Positions 9,777 through 20,900 of a stretch of DNA of 64,000 bases are shown here, piece by piece. The stretch's first letter is position 1. Every line of letters begins with the position of its first letter. The notes below the pieces were generated by a model. That model searched no databases. It worked only from the letters and a program-made list of their open reading frames with translations, and was not told the DNA's origin. The DNA is from Rotaria sordida (lineage: Eukaryota; Rotifera; Eurotatoria; Philodinida; Philodinidae): positions 124,001 to 188,000 of the forward strand of contig CAJNOL010000064.1 of NCBI GenBank assembly GCA_905250125.1, in the 5' to 3' direction. Position numbers and translations under genes: made by a program.

Positions 9777-12700
9777 AGACAGGGTTGCCAGATCAAAATC
9801 TTAAAAATCGGAATTTCTTTGCCTGAATTCGGAAATTTTCGGAAAAAGTATCTGGTCAATTCGGAAAAAATTCGGAAAGTAGTTTCTAAGCTTTTCAACG
9901 CTTAAGATGATTTTTTGTCTGGTAAAAAAGCTTTCTGAGTTTGGTTATCCTCTCTGTAGATATATTTCATCAATATTAAAACAAATACATTAAATATAGC
10001 ACTGTTAGAAAACGTCACTTTCAAGAAGAGACAGTCAATACAAGAAAAACAACTCAAAATAAACTATGTATACATGTGTATATATACAATTGAAAATACT
10101 TATTGAAAAAAAACTAAAGTTCATTTATCAAGATGTTTTTTTCTAATAAATTTTTCATTTGAAGCTATGTGTTTCAATAGTTCCTCTTGAGTTAAAAGAA
10201 AGTCATAAAAATGTGCACAAGGAATATTGGAATTCATTCTGATTTATAGTTCAGCTTCGACCAATTCGATATTCATTCGATTTTGATAATCAGACCATAA
10301 GTGACTCATGTGACTGAATATTGATTCAACAAAAGCATTGCTACATGGAATAGAAAATACGTAGGCAATAACTAGTTCCATATTTGGTGTTGTTTTCGGT
10401 TTAATATTTAATAAATATGACCATAGCTGATCAGATTGGATATATTCATTTGTTCTTGCATCATTATTTAATAAACCATCATTATCATCGTCGTTAGCAT
10501 CACATGGAATTTGATTACTATTGATTATTGATTTTGGATTATAACCATTTTTACTTGAAATGTATAGTTTTATTTGCTCATTTATTTTGGCATTTTTATT
10601 TTTCATTTCATCATGTATAAATTTAATTTCACAATATTCATTGTAGAGTTCATCTCTATCTAAACCATCTATTTTGATCATATTAATAACATCCAATAAA
10701 TAATTCCATTTAAGAAAACCATTTGATTCATAATCAAAAGCAGATCATTTTTGAAATAAATCTCGAAGCCCGATCAAAATAAGAATCAATATATTTAATA
10801 ACACATTCAATAAATGATTGAAATGAATCTTGCAATTGTTTAGCTTTATCTTCATTGAAAACCATTAATTGATTTAATATTGAATGTGTTTTACTTCCAA
10901 AATATTTATCATTCAATCGTTGTTCTAATTTTTTAATTAAATTTGAGATAATACCATAGAGATCAACGGCTGTAGTATAAACGCGTTGCAGCTTCAATTC
11001 AGCTCGTTGAATATCAACTAATACATTTTCTAAAAAAATCAAAATGCACAAACCACAATCATCTTCAAAAAACGTCTTCAAAACTTGAAGATTTTTGGTT
11101 GTTCTGTTTGGTTTTGTTGTTTTTGGTGTTTGTTGATTTAAAAAGTCATTTCTTAAAGGTTCATAATTTTCAATTAAACGTTGAATTGAGGGTAACAAGT
11201 TCAACCACCTTACAGTAATATGTTCCAACAAAACCTGAAAAAATTATGAAGAATGTATATGGATTTCTTTACTGTTCATCTTAATCTGTATTTCACAAAT
11301 AACCTACACGATATTCAACTTGAATGAAATCATAATACGATTTCAATTCTTCAACACGTTTTGCTGAATTAGAAAAAAAAGAATATATTTTACATAAAAT
11401 GAGTTCAACGTCAATCAATAAATCATCATGTGCATGCTTTACGCCATTATGAAGAACGTGAGCATAACAATTTCCTATAAAAAAATTAAATAGTTACACA
11501 AATATAAGTTCAAAGACATGAAAATACGCTAACAATAAACATATTGATATACCTTTCACTAAACATGGACAAAGATCTTTGAATAATTCAAATACCGAAT
11601 GATGCTCATCAAAGTTTACGTTGCGGCATTGTCAGCACCGATACTTGTTAAATTTCGAATATCTCATTGATAATTTTCTATCACTTTCATTGGATTATTA
11701 AATACATCACTTACTGATTCACGTGGATCATCAACAAATTGAAGAATTCCTATACGTAAAAAAACATAAACATTGAGTTATGAAATATTTCTTTACCTCT
11801 TTTAACTCCAATGTCACTAAAATATTGAACAGTAAATGGATATGTTTTTATATTTCCTTTATTTGAAACATCAAATGATATCGAATAAAATCGAGCTTCT
11901 GATATATCATCAATTAATTTGGGCGTGAAATAAGGGGCAAGAACATTACAAGCAACAGCTCTTGATTTTGTTTTCGCACATGCTATATTTTTAGCAGTGT
12001 TTGAACATGATGCAAATAAATCTTTAACTAGATTTCTTGTACACTGTTGAGATATGTAACTATGACCGTGCTTTACTTCACGATAAACAAACGTACCCTC
12101 CATAGCTGACACTTTTTGTGTTTCACCAAATGAAGTGTGTGTTATCAATGTATTATTTCCGAATGATTTCATGTGTCTTATGAATTTTACTATTCATATG
12201 CTTTTTTTAAAGCTGGTTTTCCTTCATGAATGCTAAACGTTTTTAAACAAGCTTTACAACGAACTTGTTTACAATCACTTTTCACTTCCTGCAACCAAGA
12301 TAAAAATTCTTTAAGTAATGTCCATTCCTTTTGAAAAATACCTTTTTTTTTTATTTCTCTTGGAATTTGAAGCTGTTGTTGATTGAATACATATCGTTTT
12401 TTGAAGAGATTCTTGTTCTTCTTCACTCAAAGTCATATTGATGCACGAATCATCAGATTTATCATCCATAATAACGTTTTATTTATTCTGAAATATAACC
12501 ATTAAAAAGTAAAACGGCATGTTCATTTACATTTAGATTAGACCTTTTAGAGATATTATTCATTCATGTGACTTCTTTGAAAACCAAACATTAACTTAAG
12601 TTATTTTGACAAATCTTAAATGAGATTTGAAAAAAAATGCTTATCATATTGCATCTTCTCTCCTTTTTCTTTTCTTCTTGTCTGTAAGAATAAAATCAGT

Positions 12701-12922
12701 TATCCAATGATTACAGGAAAGAAAAGATGGCGTGATATGAAATCTATTAAAAATTATATCGAAAATTGTACTGAAAGGAAAATTTTTAAAAATATTACGA
12801 TTCGGAAAAATTCGCAAAAAATCTCAACAATTCGGATAAATTCGGAAAATCGGAAATCAGTCGGAAAAACTTGGCAAATTCGGAAATTTCCAAAAAATTC
12901 GGATGATCTGGCAACCCTGTCT
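9777..12922 (-). mobile_element. Decayed hAT transposon, 3.1 kb
   Basis: Left end agacagggttgccagatca (9777-9795) is matched exactly by the reverse complement of the right end (12904-12922), giving 19-bp perfect terminal inverted repeats of hAT type. Subterminal regions at both ends are rich in attcggaaa motifs, as expected for transposase-binding repeats. The interior encodes a broken hAT transposase on the minus strand. No clear 8-bp target duplication could be matched, so the flanks may have changed since insertion. Confidence 0.85.
10244..12469 (-). pseudogene. hAT transposase pseudogene (BED-like finger, dimerisation domain)
   Basis: Reading downwards from an ATG at 12469, the product begins with a BED-like zinc finger (CKACLKTFSIHEGKPALKKH, about 12240-12180). 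A core follows with CYAHVLHNGVKHAHDD (about 11470) and ITVRWLNLLPSIQRLIENYE. It ends in the hAT C-terminal dimerisation region, IPCSNAFVESIFSHMSHL (about 10330-10270). Introns of 46 bp (11795-11750), 78 bp (11552-11475) and 73 bp (11307-11235) have good splice sites and keep the core in frame. It is broken by frameshifts near 12460-12420, 12185, 12172 and 10740. There are also in-frame stops around 11670 and a shift near 11625. No active transposase can be made from this copy; it could still be mobilised in trans if its ends are recognised. Confidence 0.85.
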
Positions 12923-12939
12923 GTCTCTCTTGTTTTGTG

Positions 12940-13110
12940 GAACTTACGCATATTTTCGAAGAAAACAGTGAGTGTAAGTTTTAAATCGAGGTTTTGCGGC
13001 TTCCCTTCCTCTAGGCCCCCATTACAGACATTTAGTAATTCTCCATTACAGACATTAATAATCCCCTCCATTACAGACCATAGTGACCCCCCTCCCCGCC
13101 ACCATTACAA
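12940..13110. repeat. Short ccattacagac repeats
   Basis: The phrase cattacagac(at/ca) occurs three or four times between 13018 and 13110 at spacings of about 25-35 bp, within a C-rich stretch. No coding potential was recognised. Confidence 0.4.
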
Positions 13111-14094
13111 ACTGTTACAAACAAATCAATTAATTAACTAATTAGTTAAATGGCGAATTACTTAATTAATAATTAATAACTAATATTTGATATTTTTTAT
13201 CATTAATATTTAATCTTTTTTTAATATTTAACATGTATCGTATAGATATTATTATTAAGTAAATAGAAGTTATGTATTGAAGATGTATCAGAGAATAAAA
13301 TAACTTTTTTTCAACATTAAGATGTTAAATGAATCAAATAAATTGATAGAAAAGCAATTATAAATATGAGACTTCGACAAAGTAAAATTTCAGAGCGCGT
13401 ATCAACTATAAAAATGCTTATAATTCTAATTTATTCATTTATTTGATATTTTTTTAATAAGTTGTTTTATAACTTCTGACAATATATCGTAAATTTATAA
13501 CAGTCAGAGTTTGTGAGTTCTACATTTCGTTCTCTTATGGGGCCTCACTGACAAGTTTTTAAAAATTCTTTTCAACTGCTATAAGAATCGACTTGCACAG
13601 TTTCATTATCAGCCAAATAGAGTTCTTGATGGAGACTGTTTTATGCTTAAAACGTGCGCTGAAGATTGGTGATGAACGCTTCCAAATAGTAGACAAGATA
13701 ATTTCTTAATCGTCAGAAGTGAAAAATTTGTTTTAATCCGCTCTAGGAAAAAAAGTCAGCTTAATAGGACACTGTAGGTCGGAAATATAAGGCTGAGAAG
13801 AAGGAACCACTTTCAACTGCTATGATCCGTATCTCTTGTGGAGGGAAGGAATGTATGTCTAGAATATCTTTGTTTTCTATTCTACTATGCTTATCTCAAC
13901 TGAATGTTTCAGAATTTTCGGAAAAGTTTTCAAGTAATCCTTGACAAGGTGGAGGGCATCCATGAAATATGTGAAAGCATGGCTTCTTGTAACAGATTAT
14001 TGTGTTATTCTGTCATCTCTTGCACAAATTTCAATACAAACAATCCTTTGATTATTGTTCAGATCATTCTTCCTATTGAATCATACTTATGAAT
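13111..14094. other. No gene seen
   Basis: AT-rich intergenic sequence. Short open frames lack splice context or domains. Confidence 0.4.
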
Positions 14095-14538
14095 CAGGGA
14101 CGGTCCGAAGAGGTTGAAGCAGGAAGGGATCAGTCCTAAATTGGAGAAAGTCAAAAATTGTTCTCCAAATTGAAGTTTTCTTTGAATGAGACAAAGTTGT
14201 ATAATATATTTCTCCAAAATCGAAGAAAGTTGCTCAATACTGTTCTCGAAACTTGAATTTTTTTGGATTTAGAGAAAATTTTCTAACGAATTTATCCAAA
14301 ATGGAAGAAAGTTGCTTAATAATTTTCTCTAAAATTAGATTTTTCCGACTTCGGGGAAAACTCAAGTTTGGAGAACGTTTTTAGATAATTTTCTCCGATT
14401 TTGGATAAAGCTGTTTTAAATATGTCTTCAAAATCGGAGAAAACTGATCTCCAAAATTTTCGAATCCGAAGAAAGTCCCAGCCAAAGCTTTCCAGAGCAG
14501 GAGGTGACCCCGATTGCTCCTCGATCGTACCGCCCCTG
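14095..14538. mobile_element. hAT-type non-autonomous element (MITE)
   Basis: The left end cagggacggtccgaagagg and the right end, read in reverse complement as caggggcggtacgatcgagg, are imperfect terminal inverted repeats beginning CAGGG, typical of hAT elements. The interior is a chain of diverged units such as tctccaaaatcggagaaa, each partly self-complementary. No transposase is encoded. A clear 8-bp target duplication was not found. Similar ggagaaa units recur outside the element at about 14690-14770. Confidence 0.6.
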
Positions 14539-15306
14539 AATGCAAATTACGACACATGCAAGATCTATACATCAATTTTTTCTTATCATTAGCTAACTTA
14601 ATTGCAATCAGTTTATATGAAGCGAAAGAAAAAGTGGAACATTTTCATTTTAATCAACGTAAAATAAAGAAGCAGCCATATAATTTTTCAGAATTGGAGA
14701 AAACTTAAGGTATTTTTTCGAAAACGGAGAAAAGCTCATCCGAAATTTTTCAGAAATGAGAGAAAGTCGGATATATCGATGGTATTTTTGTTTCGATTCG
14801 AAAGTATTGTGTTATTGAACATGGATCAGTCATTGAGATGATAAGTGCTATATGATGGCTATTATTTGCGACATACCGGTTCTGCTGACTGTTCTATTCA
14901 AATACTTTAAGCTGTTGGGTTTCTCGAAGCATTCTATATTATCCTTCATTCATGCATTCATTCATTTATTGACATGATAAGATTAAAATGAGAAACAAAT
15001 TTATTTCTTTTTTGATATAGTTAGAAGATCATACCAATGTATCAAAAAAAAAATGAACACAGCCAAATTTGTCTTGATAATCATTTTATATTTTTCTCAA
15101 AAGAAAAAAAAGAGTTAAAGGAATTTCTTGTGCTTTTTTTTCTTTTTAGTTTAATAAACACACAAGAACATATTTCAGGATTTATACATGCCGCACACAA
15201 ACACATATAGATCTCGAATATTTGTTTAGAAAAATAGGAGAAAACGATTAGCAGAGCATATAATAATTATAAAAAAAAATTGGAATATCAGTCTTGTTTT
15301 AATTAT
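14539..15306. other. Intergenic; ggagaaa-type repeats at 14690-14770
   Basis: Contains a short tail of units related to the interior of the preceding element. The rest is AT-rich sequence downstream of the ubiquitin-conjugating enzyme gene, which ends at 15307. Confidence 0.4.
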
Positions 15307-16255
15307 TTATGCTTTACATAGACTTTCCAAAGCATCGCTTGTATTCCAATGCATTGATGATAAGGCTGCACGGGCTTTTTCCTTTATAACAAAAAAGAAA
15401 TTATTTTAAATAATATATCGAATTTATTTAATTACTTCATCAAAACCCATTTCAGCAAGACTTTTAACAGCCGCATCACATTCAGGTTCTGGTGTTGGTC
15501 CTAAAAAGATTAATTTATTGAATTTTCTTCTTTATTTCAAAAACTTTTCATTTACCATTTGCATAAACATTAGCCCAATGTCGAGCTGTTTTTTCAAATA
15601 ATTTCCTATCTTTTTTATATTGATTAGCAACAACTAAATTTTATTATCTAATATAATAACAACTAGAATAATATCTCAATTCAATTACCAGCATCTTGTG
15701 GATCATCTGGTTCAGGTGTTGCAAGTAATGCTTGTAAACTAAGCAATACTGTTCGAATAGTCATTGCAGCAGCCCTATATAATTTAAAACAATTAATCTT
15801 ATTAGTATTAACAATAATATTTTTACCATTGATCTTTAAGAATATCAAGACAAATGGCACCGGTCACTGAACTTATGTTTGGATGCCAAATTTTTGTAGT
15901 AAATCGAACTTTAGGGGGATTGAATGGATATGTATCTATAGAAAAAAAAGAAAGACATATGTATTTTTTTTCGTATATATTCAACTTACCAACAACAATA
16001 ATATCAACATGAAATCGAGCTCCAGCATAAGGTGTATCTGGTGGTCCTAGTAGTGATCCACTTAGATAAATTTCTTTTTTATTTGATGATGAATTCGAAG
16101 GGTTTCTTGTTAATTCACCTTCTGGCATATGTAACTCAATTCCATTCTATGAAAATATTATATAGATTTAAATATATTAATGATAATTATCTTACTGATT
16201 CATTAGCCACTACTTCCTTAAATTCTTTCATAATACGATTCATAGCGATATTCAT
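15307..16255 (-). CDS. UBE2K: Ubiquitin-conjugating enzyme E2 K-like
   Basis: Seven exons on the minus strand: 16255-16196, 16146-15990, 15935-15827, 15774-15689, 15633-15556, 15500-15436 and 15381-15307. Introns are 49-55 bp with GT-AG ends, and the 630-bp sum gives 209 residues. The UBC fold shows [29 protein letters not shown] and LKDQW, with the HPN motif at 90-92 and catalytic cysteine at about residue 101. A C-terminal UBA domain follows ([20 protein letters not shown], about 170-207). UBC plus UBA is the diagnostic plan of UBE2K (E2-25K/HIP2), which takes ubiquitin from E1 and builds Lys48-linked chains in the cytoplasm. It is about nine residues longer than human UBE2K, with the extra length before the active site in an Asn/Ser-rich loop ([10 protein letters not shown]). 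All catalytic features are intact. Confidence 0.95.
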
Positions 16256-17976
16256 CTTTGATTGATATTAAATAATATATTTATTTATTTATCTGCAAAA
16301 TGATTACTAATATTTCTGATGTAAAAAACAAAAAGAAAAAGAATTTCTTATTTCCCTAATACTTTATTTTTGTTTGTTTTTCTCGTTCTACACAAAAGAA
16401 AAAACACTCGAATATACCACGGAAAAAAAAGAAAGAAAGAAAGAAGCGAGTTGAAATAACGTGGACGAAAGCAAGAAAAGGGTTATGTTTTCACTAAAAA
16501 AATAACTGAACAAACGCACATGGCTAGTTAAAGTTTACCAAACATGAACAGGGTTTTACAAAATACTGCTGCATAGATGCAAGCGACTTTCTTGTTTACC
16601 CTACTTGAAAACACACAAACACACATGTATTTTATATCTAATCGCGGACGGGGAGCTTTGATATCACACACACACACACAAGCAAACAAACAAAAATGGC
16701 ACTTTCCCAATCAATTAGTTTTTTCTTCTGTCATCATCGTTCACGTTTAATTATTATGAAAAAAAAAACAAATGTTCGCCAATCTTATGATTGTTCGATT
16801 GATTAGCACCAAAAGGAGTATTTCTAAGACTTGAATTTATGTGCTTCTGTCTAAAGCAGCCAAAAACCGAGTTCCTGAGCTGTAAACATGAAGAAACAGC
16901 AAATAGAAACGAACCGGATAAATGTGAAATAAATAAACAAAGCAGAAAAATCACGCAGTGAACAAAAACAACAAAAAAAAATGAAATAAACTGTATGAGA
17001 TTTAACATATCTCTTCAAAACAGAAAAAAAAACAGATTTGTTGTTTTGCCTTTTTTTTAACTACACAAAATACACACACATCGAAAAACACAAGAACTGC
17101 AATCAGTAAATGTATGTATGAAGGCAATAAGTTTAATAAAGAGAAAAAAACAAAAACTAGTGAAAGACTCGCGCTAGACCCAGAAAAAAAAACAAAAAAA
17201 AAGAAAAAAACAACGTCTCTATATCTAGTGTGAAATCGTAGAAGATCACTGCGCGTGCACACACATACATACAAACAAATCAAATCAAAAGAAAACAATG
17301 AATAACTTCAAATTAGAAATAATAAAGTCCATCAATTTTGTGCATTTTGTTAAAATTGCACTAGAATCGTACCTTTATTGGGCTCAGAATATCTAAATAA
17401 ATTTTTAAAAAATTGATAAAAAGAAAATGCAAAAAGAAAAAAATTAAAAAAAATTCATTTTCAATCATGTTATATTTTATCTTCGGATAAAAAAGATTGA
17501 ATTGTATATAGTACGATTTAGAGAAATATCCGTTTTAGTTTCGAGAAAATATTTCAACTATCTGAAATTTCTTTATCTTATATTTTGACTACGAACAGAT
17601 TTTGATGAGGTTGACAAAGCTTAAAAATATTCGAGTCTATGGTTCTTTCGCTTCAGTTTCTAGTACTTGATACCTCCATTTTTTCTTCGATATCATGCTG
17701 AACAGATACCAGGATTTCTGATTGTTTTTTGAGGATGAGAGCTGCTGAAAATTTTAGATCTGTGTCATAACTGATTTGCTCAATCACTACTGTCTGTAGA
17801 TGATATGTATTGAGAACAGAAATGTGCATGTACATATTCTACAATGATCTATGTAATCTTAAATCCTTCTTAAAAAGAAACTGAATTTATAACCTTTCAA
17901 ATTTCTATGAAACTGTTTACATAATTCCATAAGACGAAAAATGAAAAATAAAATAATTCTATTTAAAAGAAAATTC
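16256..17976. other. Intergenic, low-complexity; no gene seen
   Basis: Upstream region of the E2 gene, rich in poly(A) runs with a (CA)n tract near 16668-16680. Open frames reading FFFFVFF or CVCVC on the minus strand are translations of simple sequence. No reliable promoter element can be called. Confidence 0.5.
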
Positions 17977-20900
17977 TTACTTATAATTTTTTTGTCGTAT
18001 ATAAGTAAGAATAATAGAACGTATTTTTCCACAGCCACCACCATAAAGTGAATTTTTTCCATAACCAGTTATAATTTCAATAGATTTTGGTGTTGTTCGT
18101 TTATTTCCTTCATTCAATTCTTGTTCGACTTGTTTAAATAAATGAAGTGCTTCATCTGCATATAATTCATGAAGGTCAAGTCGATGTGTTTGATGAAATT
18201 GAATAAGTCTTGTTTTTGATAAACATTCACATGCTATTCGATTTGCATCTTTCATTAATCGAGTTTGCTCACGTGCTTGATTTATATAATATGATGCAAC
18301 ACCAATCATTCCATGACAATTTGCTTGATCAGCTTTATTATAACAATCTTTACGTTTTAAAGCATGAAAATGAGCATCACGCCGTAAGATTTCATAAGAT
18401 TCAATAGCTGGTTCAGCAATAGATTTTGTTGTTATGGAAGAACGAATATTAGATGATGAGGAAGATTGAGATTTTGAAGTAACATTAATTGGAGTATTCT
18501 CATCGAGCATTGATGATACACAGACTAACGTTAAATCATAATCAGATTCATTTTCACAAAATATGTCATAAAGAATATCAGCTGAAAAATTTGGAAAAAT
18601 ACGTTCTAATTCTTTTAATTTAAGTTGACTAGCAAAATCAAGTTGACGTTTCTAAAATAATTTCGAGAAAAAACAATATTTTATAAATTTTTAATTGAAA
18701 TCTTATTAAAATAAAAATTCTGATTACCAAATTTTTATTCAAATATCAAAAAAAAGAATTAGTGTATGATAGTTGTCATCTTATTTGATGTGTTATCAGT
18801 TTATTTTAAATAACCTTTCGTGAAACTCTTGACAAATATTTATTCTCGAATTTTATTCGGAAACAATAAGCGATGAAAGTTGCTAAGGATAAGAAATTCA
18901 TCGTTTCTATCTAATACGAACCATGGAAAAATTATTCAACATAAGTCTATTTGATAGAGATTAGAACTACTAATTAACCCCATCGGACCCATAATTTTCA
19001 AACCCGAACTCGATCGGCTCTAGCTGTCAAAAGACCACTTGTTTCTGGACTGGTCTGTAAGCCAACCGAGACTGATTGATGTTTCTGATTTTTCGAATAT
19101 GTTTCGTTCTATACCTCTGCATTAACGTATCATTCTAGTTTCAGTTGTTCACTTAATTTTATTCAATAAACATAAGATAATAATAAATTCTTTCGCGAAA
19201 CAATTAACATAAATATTTTTCATAAAAGAAAGACTAGAATTAACGTAATGTTGTCTGATTGAAACAATACTGTTTCGTATAATCAAAAAAAAATGTAATC
19301 ATGATAGTAAAAACAACAAATGATCAAGCATCAAACAATGAGGTAAAAGAAAATTTAGGGTGTAAGTGATACTTATTATAATAGACAAGAACGTTTACAT
19401 CTGTCAATTAATTTTCGTGACAGCACGAATGCAAAATTTACTATCGAACTGTTATGGATCTAAACAAATTCTTCTGTTAATCAGTGGAAGTCCTACAACA
19501 CTAAATTGACATTTCGCTCAAGCATTTGTTACTTGAATCGAATGAATTTGTCAAAGTAATCTCGAATAACAAGACAATGCATCAACATTTGTTTTCAAAA
19601 ACGTAAGAACCAGACGAACAACTTTGATAGAGATGTTCTATAAAATAATTCATATTGTTTGTAAATATCAAAATCTTTGTTCGATTATCAAAAGTTGAAT
19701 AATATCAGATATTGAATATTAAGGATCAGTTTTTTGGAAAAACTTTTAAGTATAACTGTTCCGAATTTTTTTTTTAGTCTGTTGCTTCTAGAAAATATTG
19801 ATAATTAAAATAATATTTTATCGCAATCATGAGTTGTATAGATTAGAGGTCAACATAACCACTATTGTTTGGTCACAGTGATCACAATCATGACCTTAAG
19901 TCATTAAGATTCTTTTAACTATATTAGTACAATCTGTTACAAAGCAGCTACCAATACTGATGATATCAAAAAGAGCATCACTTCATTTCGTTACTTCGCA
20001 AATAAAATTAAAATAACGAGAAATTTTAACGTGGTATCACTTGAGACTGTTAATAAATCAGGCTTTTTTAAAAATCTGTTGCAATACATTCTTACTATTG
20101 ATCATACTCTACTCGAATCATCTATTGTTAGTGCCTCTAATTTAATAACAATATGATTTTAGAAGAAAAATGACAGTTAGATTTTTACACGAATCACATG
20201 AAGCAATAGAAGAGACCTGATTGAAATAGTATTCTTTCAAGTGAAAGAAGAAAAAAAAAGTCTGAATATTACATTAAACAACTATGATAAGTTATATGAT
20301 TTGAACAAAACTAAAAACAGTTGTGATACGATGAACAGGTCGAATGTTTTGCGTCAAAATATTTTTTTTATTTTTGACTTCTTTGAAAGTGTTTCCAAGA
20401 AGTCAGAGGCTATGAATTAGGACAAGGATATTATGAACTTTTCGAATATGGTCTTAGAAATTTTATCTCAGTTTTCGTTCGAGAGTAGTGAAGGAATCTT
20501 TGAAAGACTCAAAAATATGATTTTAGACGGAAACGGTGAGCGGAAGGTTCTGATGCAAATGCTTGTTCATTTCGATTTACTTGAAAGTATCTCAGATAAG
20601 CCAAAAACTATGAATGATGATCAGAATCTTATGCTCTCTCTCTCTCTTTGAATATGAGTCTTCTACTTGACAAACTGATATATTAAAAAGATGTCAAAAT
20701 TTACTTTCGAATTGCAATAATGAAAGTTCAAATACTCATGAGGCTCAAGAAAACTTCTAACGAGGGAACCTTTTCAACTGTCCAATCGCTTTTGAGTTCG
20801 AACTCAGTGTGAAAGATAGACCCCAGTGAGGTATGAAAAGCCCCAAAAGGATAAGTGCCCATAGGCCTTCTGTCCAGAATTATAGGTATTTTACCGGATT

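Noticed and set aside
9503-9898. 131-codon minus-strand frame with VWVWMWMCGCG-type sequence
   Set aside because: Translation of the telomere-like C/A tract and of the hAT terminal region.
16528-17298. Minus-strand frames rich in Phe or Val-Cys
   Set aside because: Produced by poly(A) and (CA)n tracts; no family similarity or exon structure.
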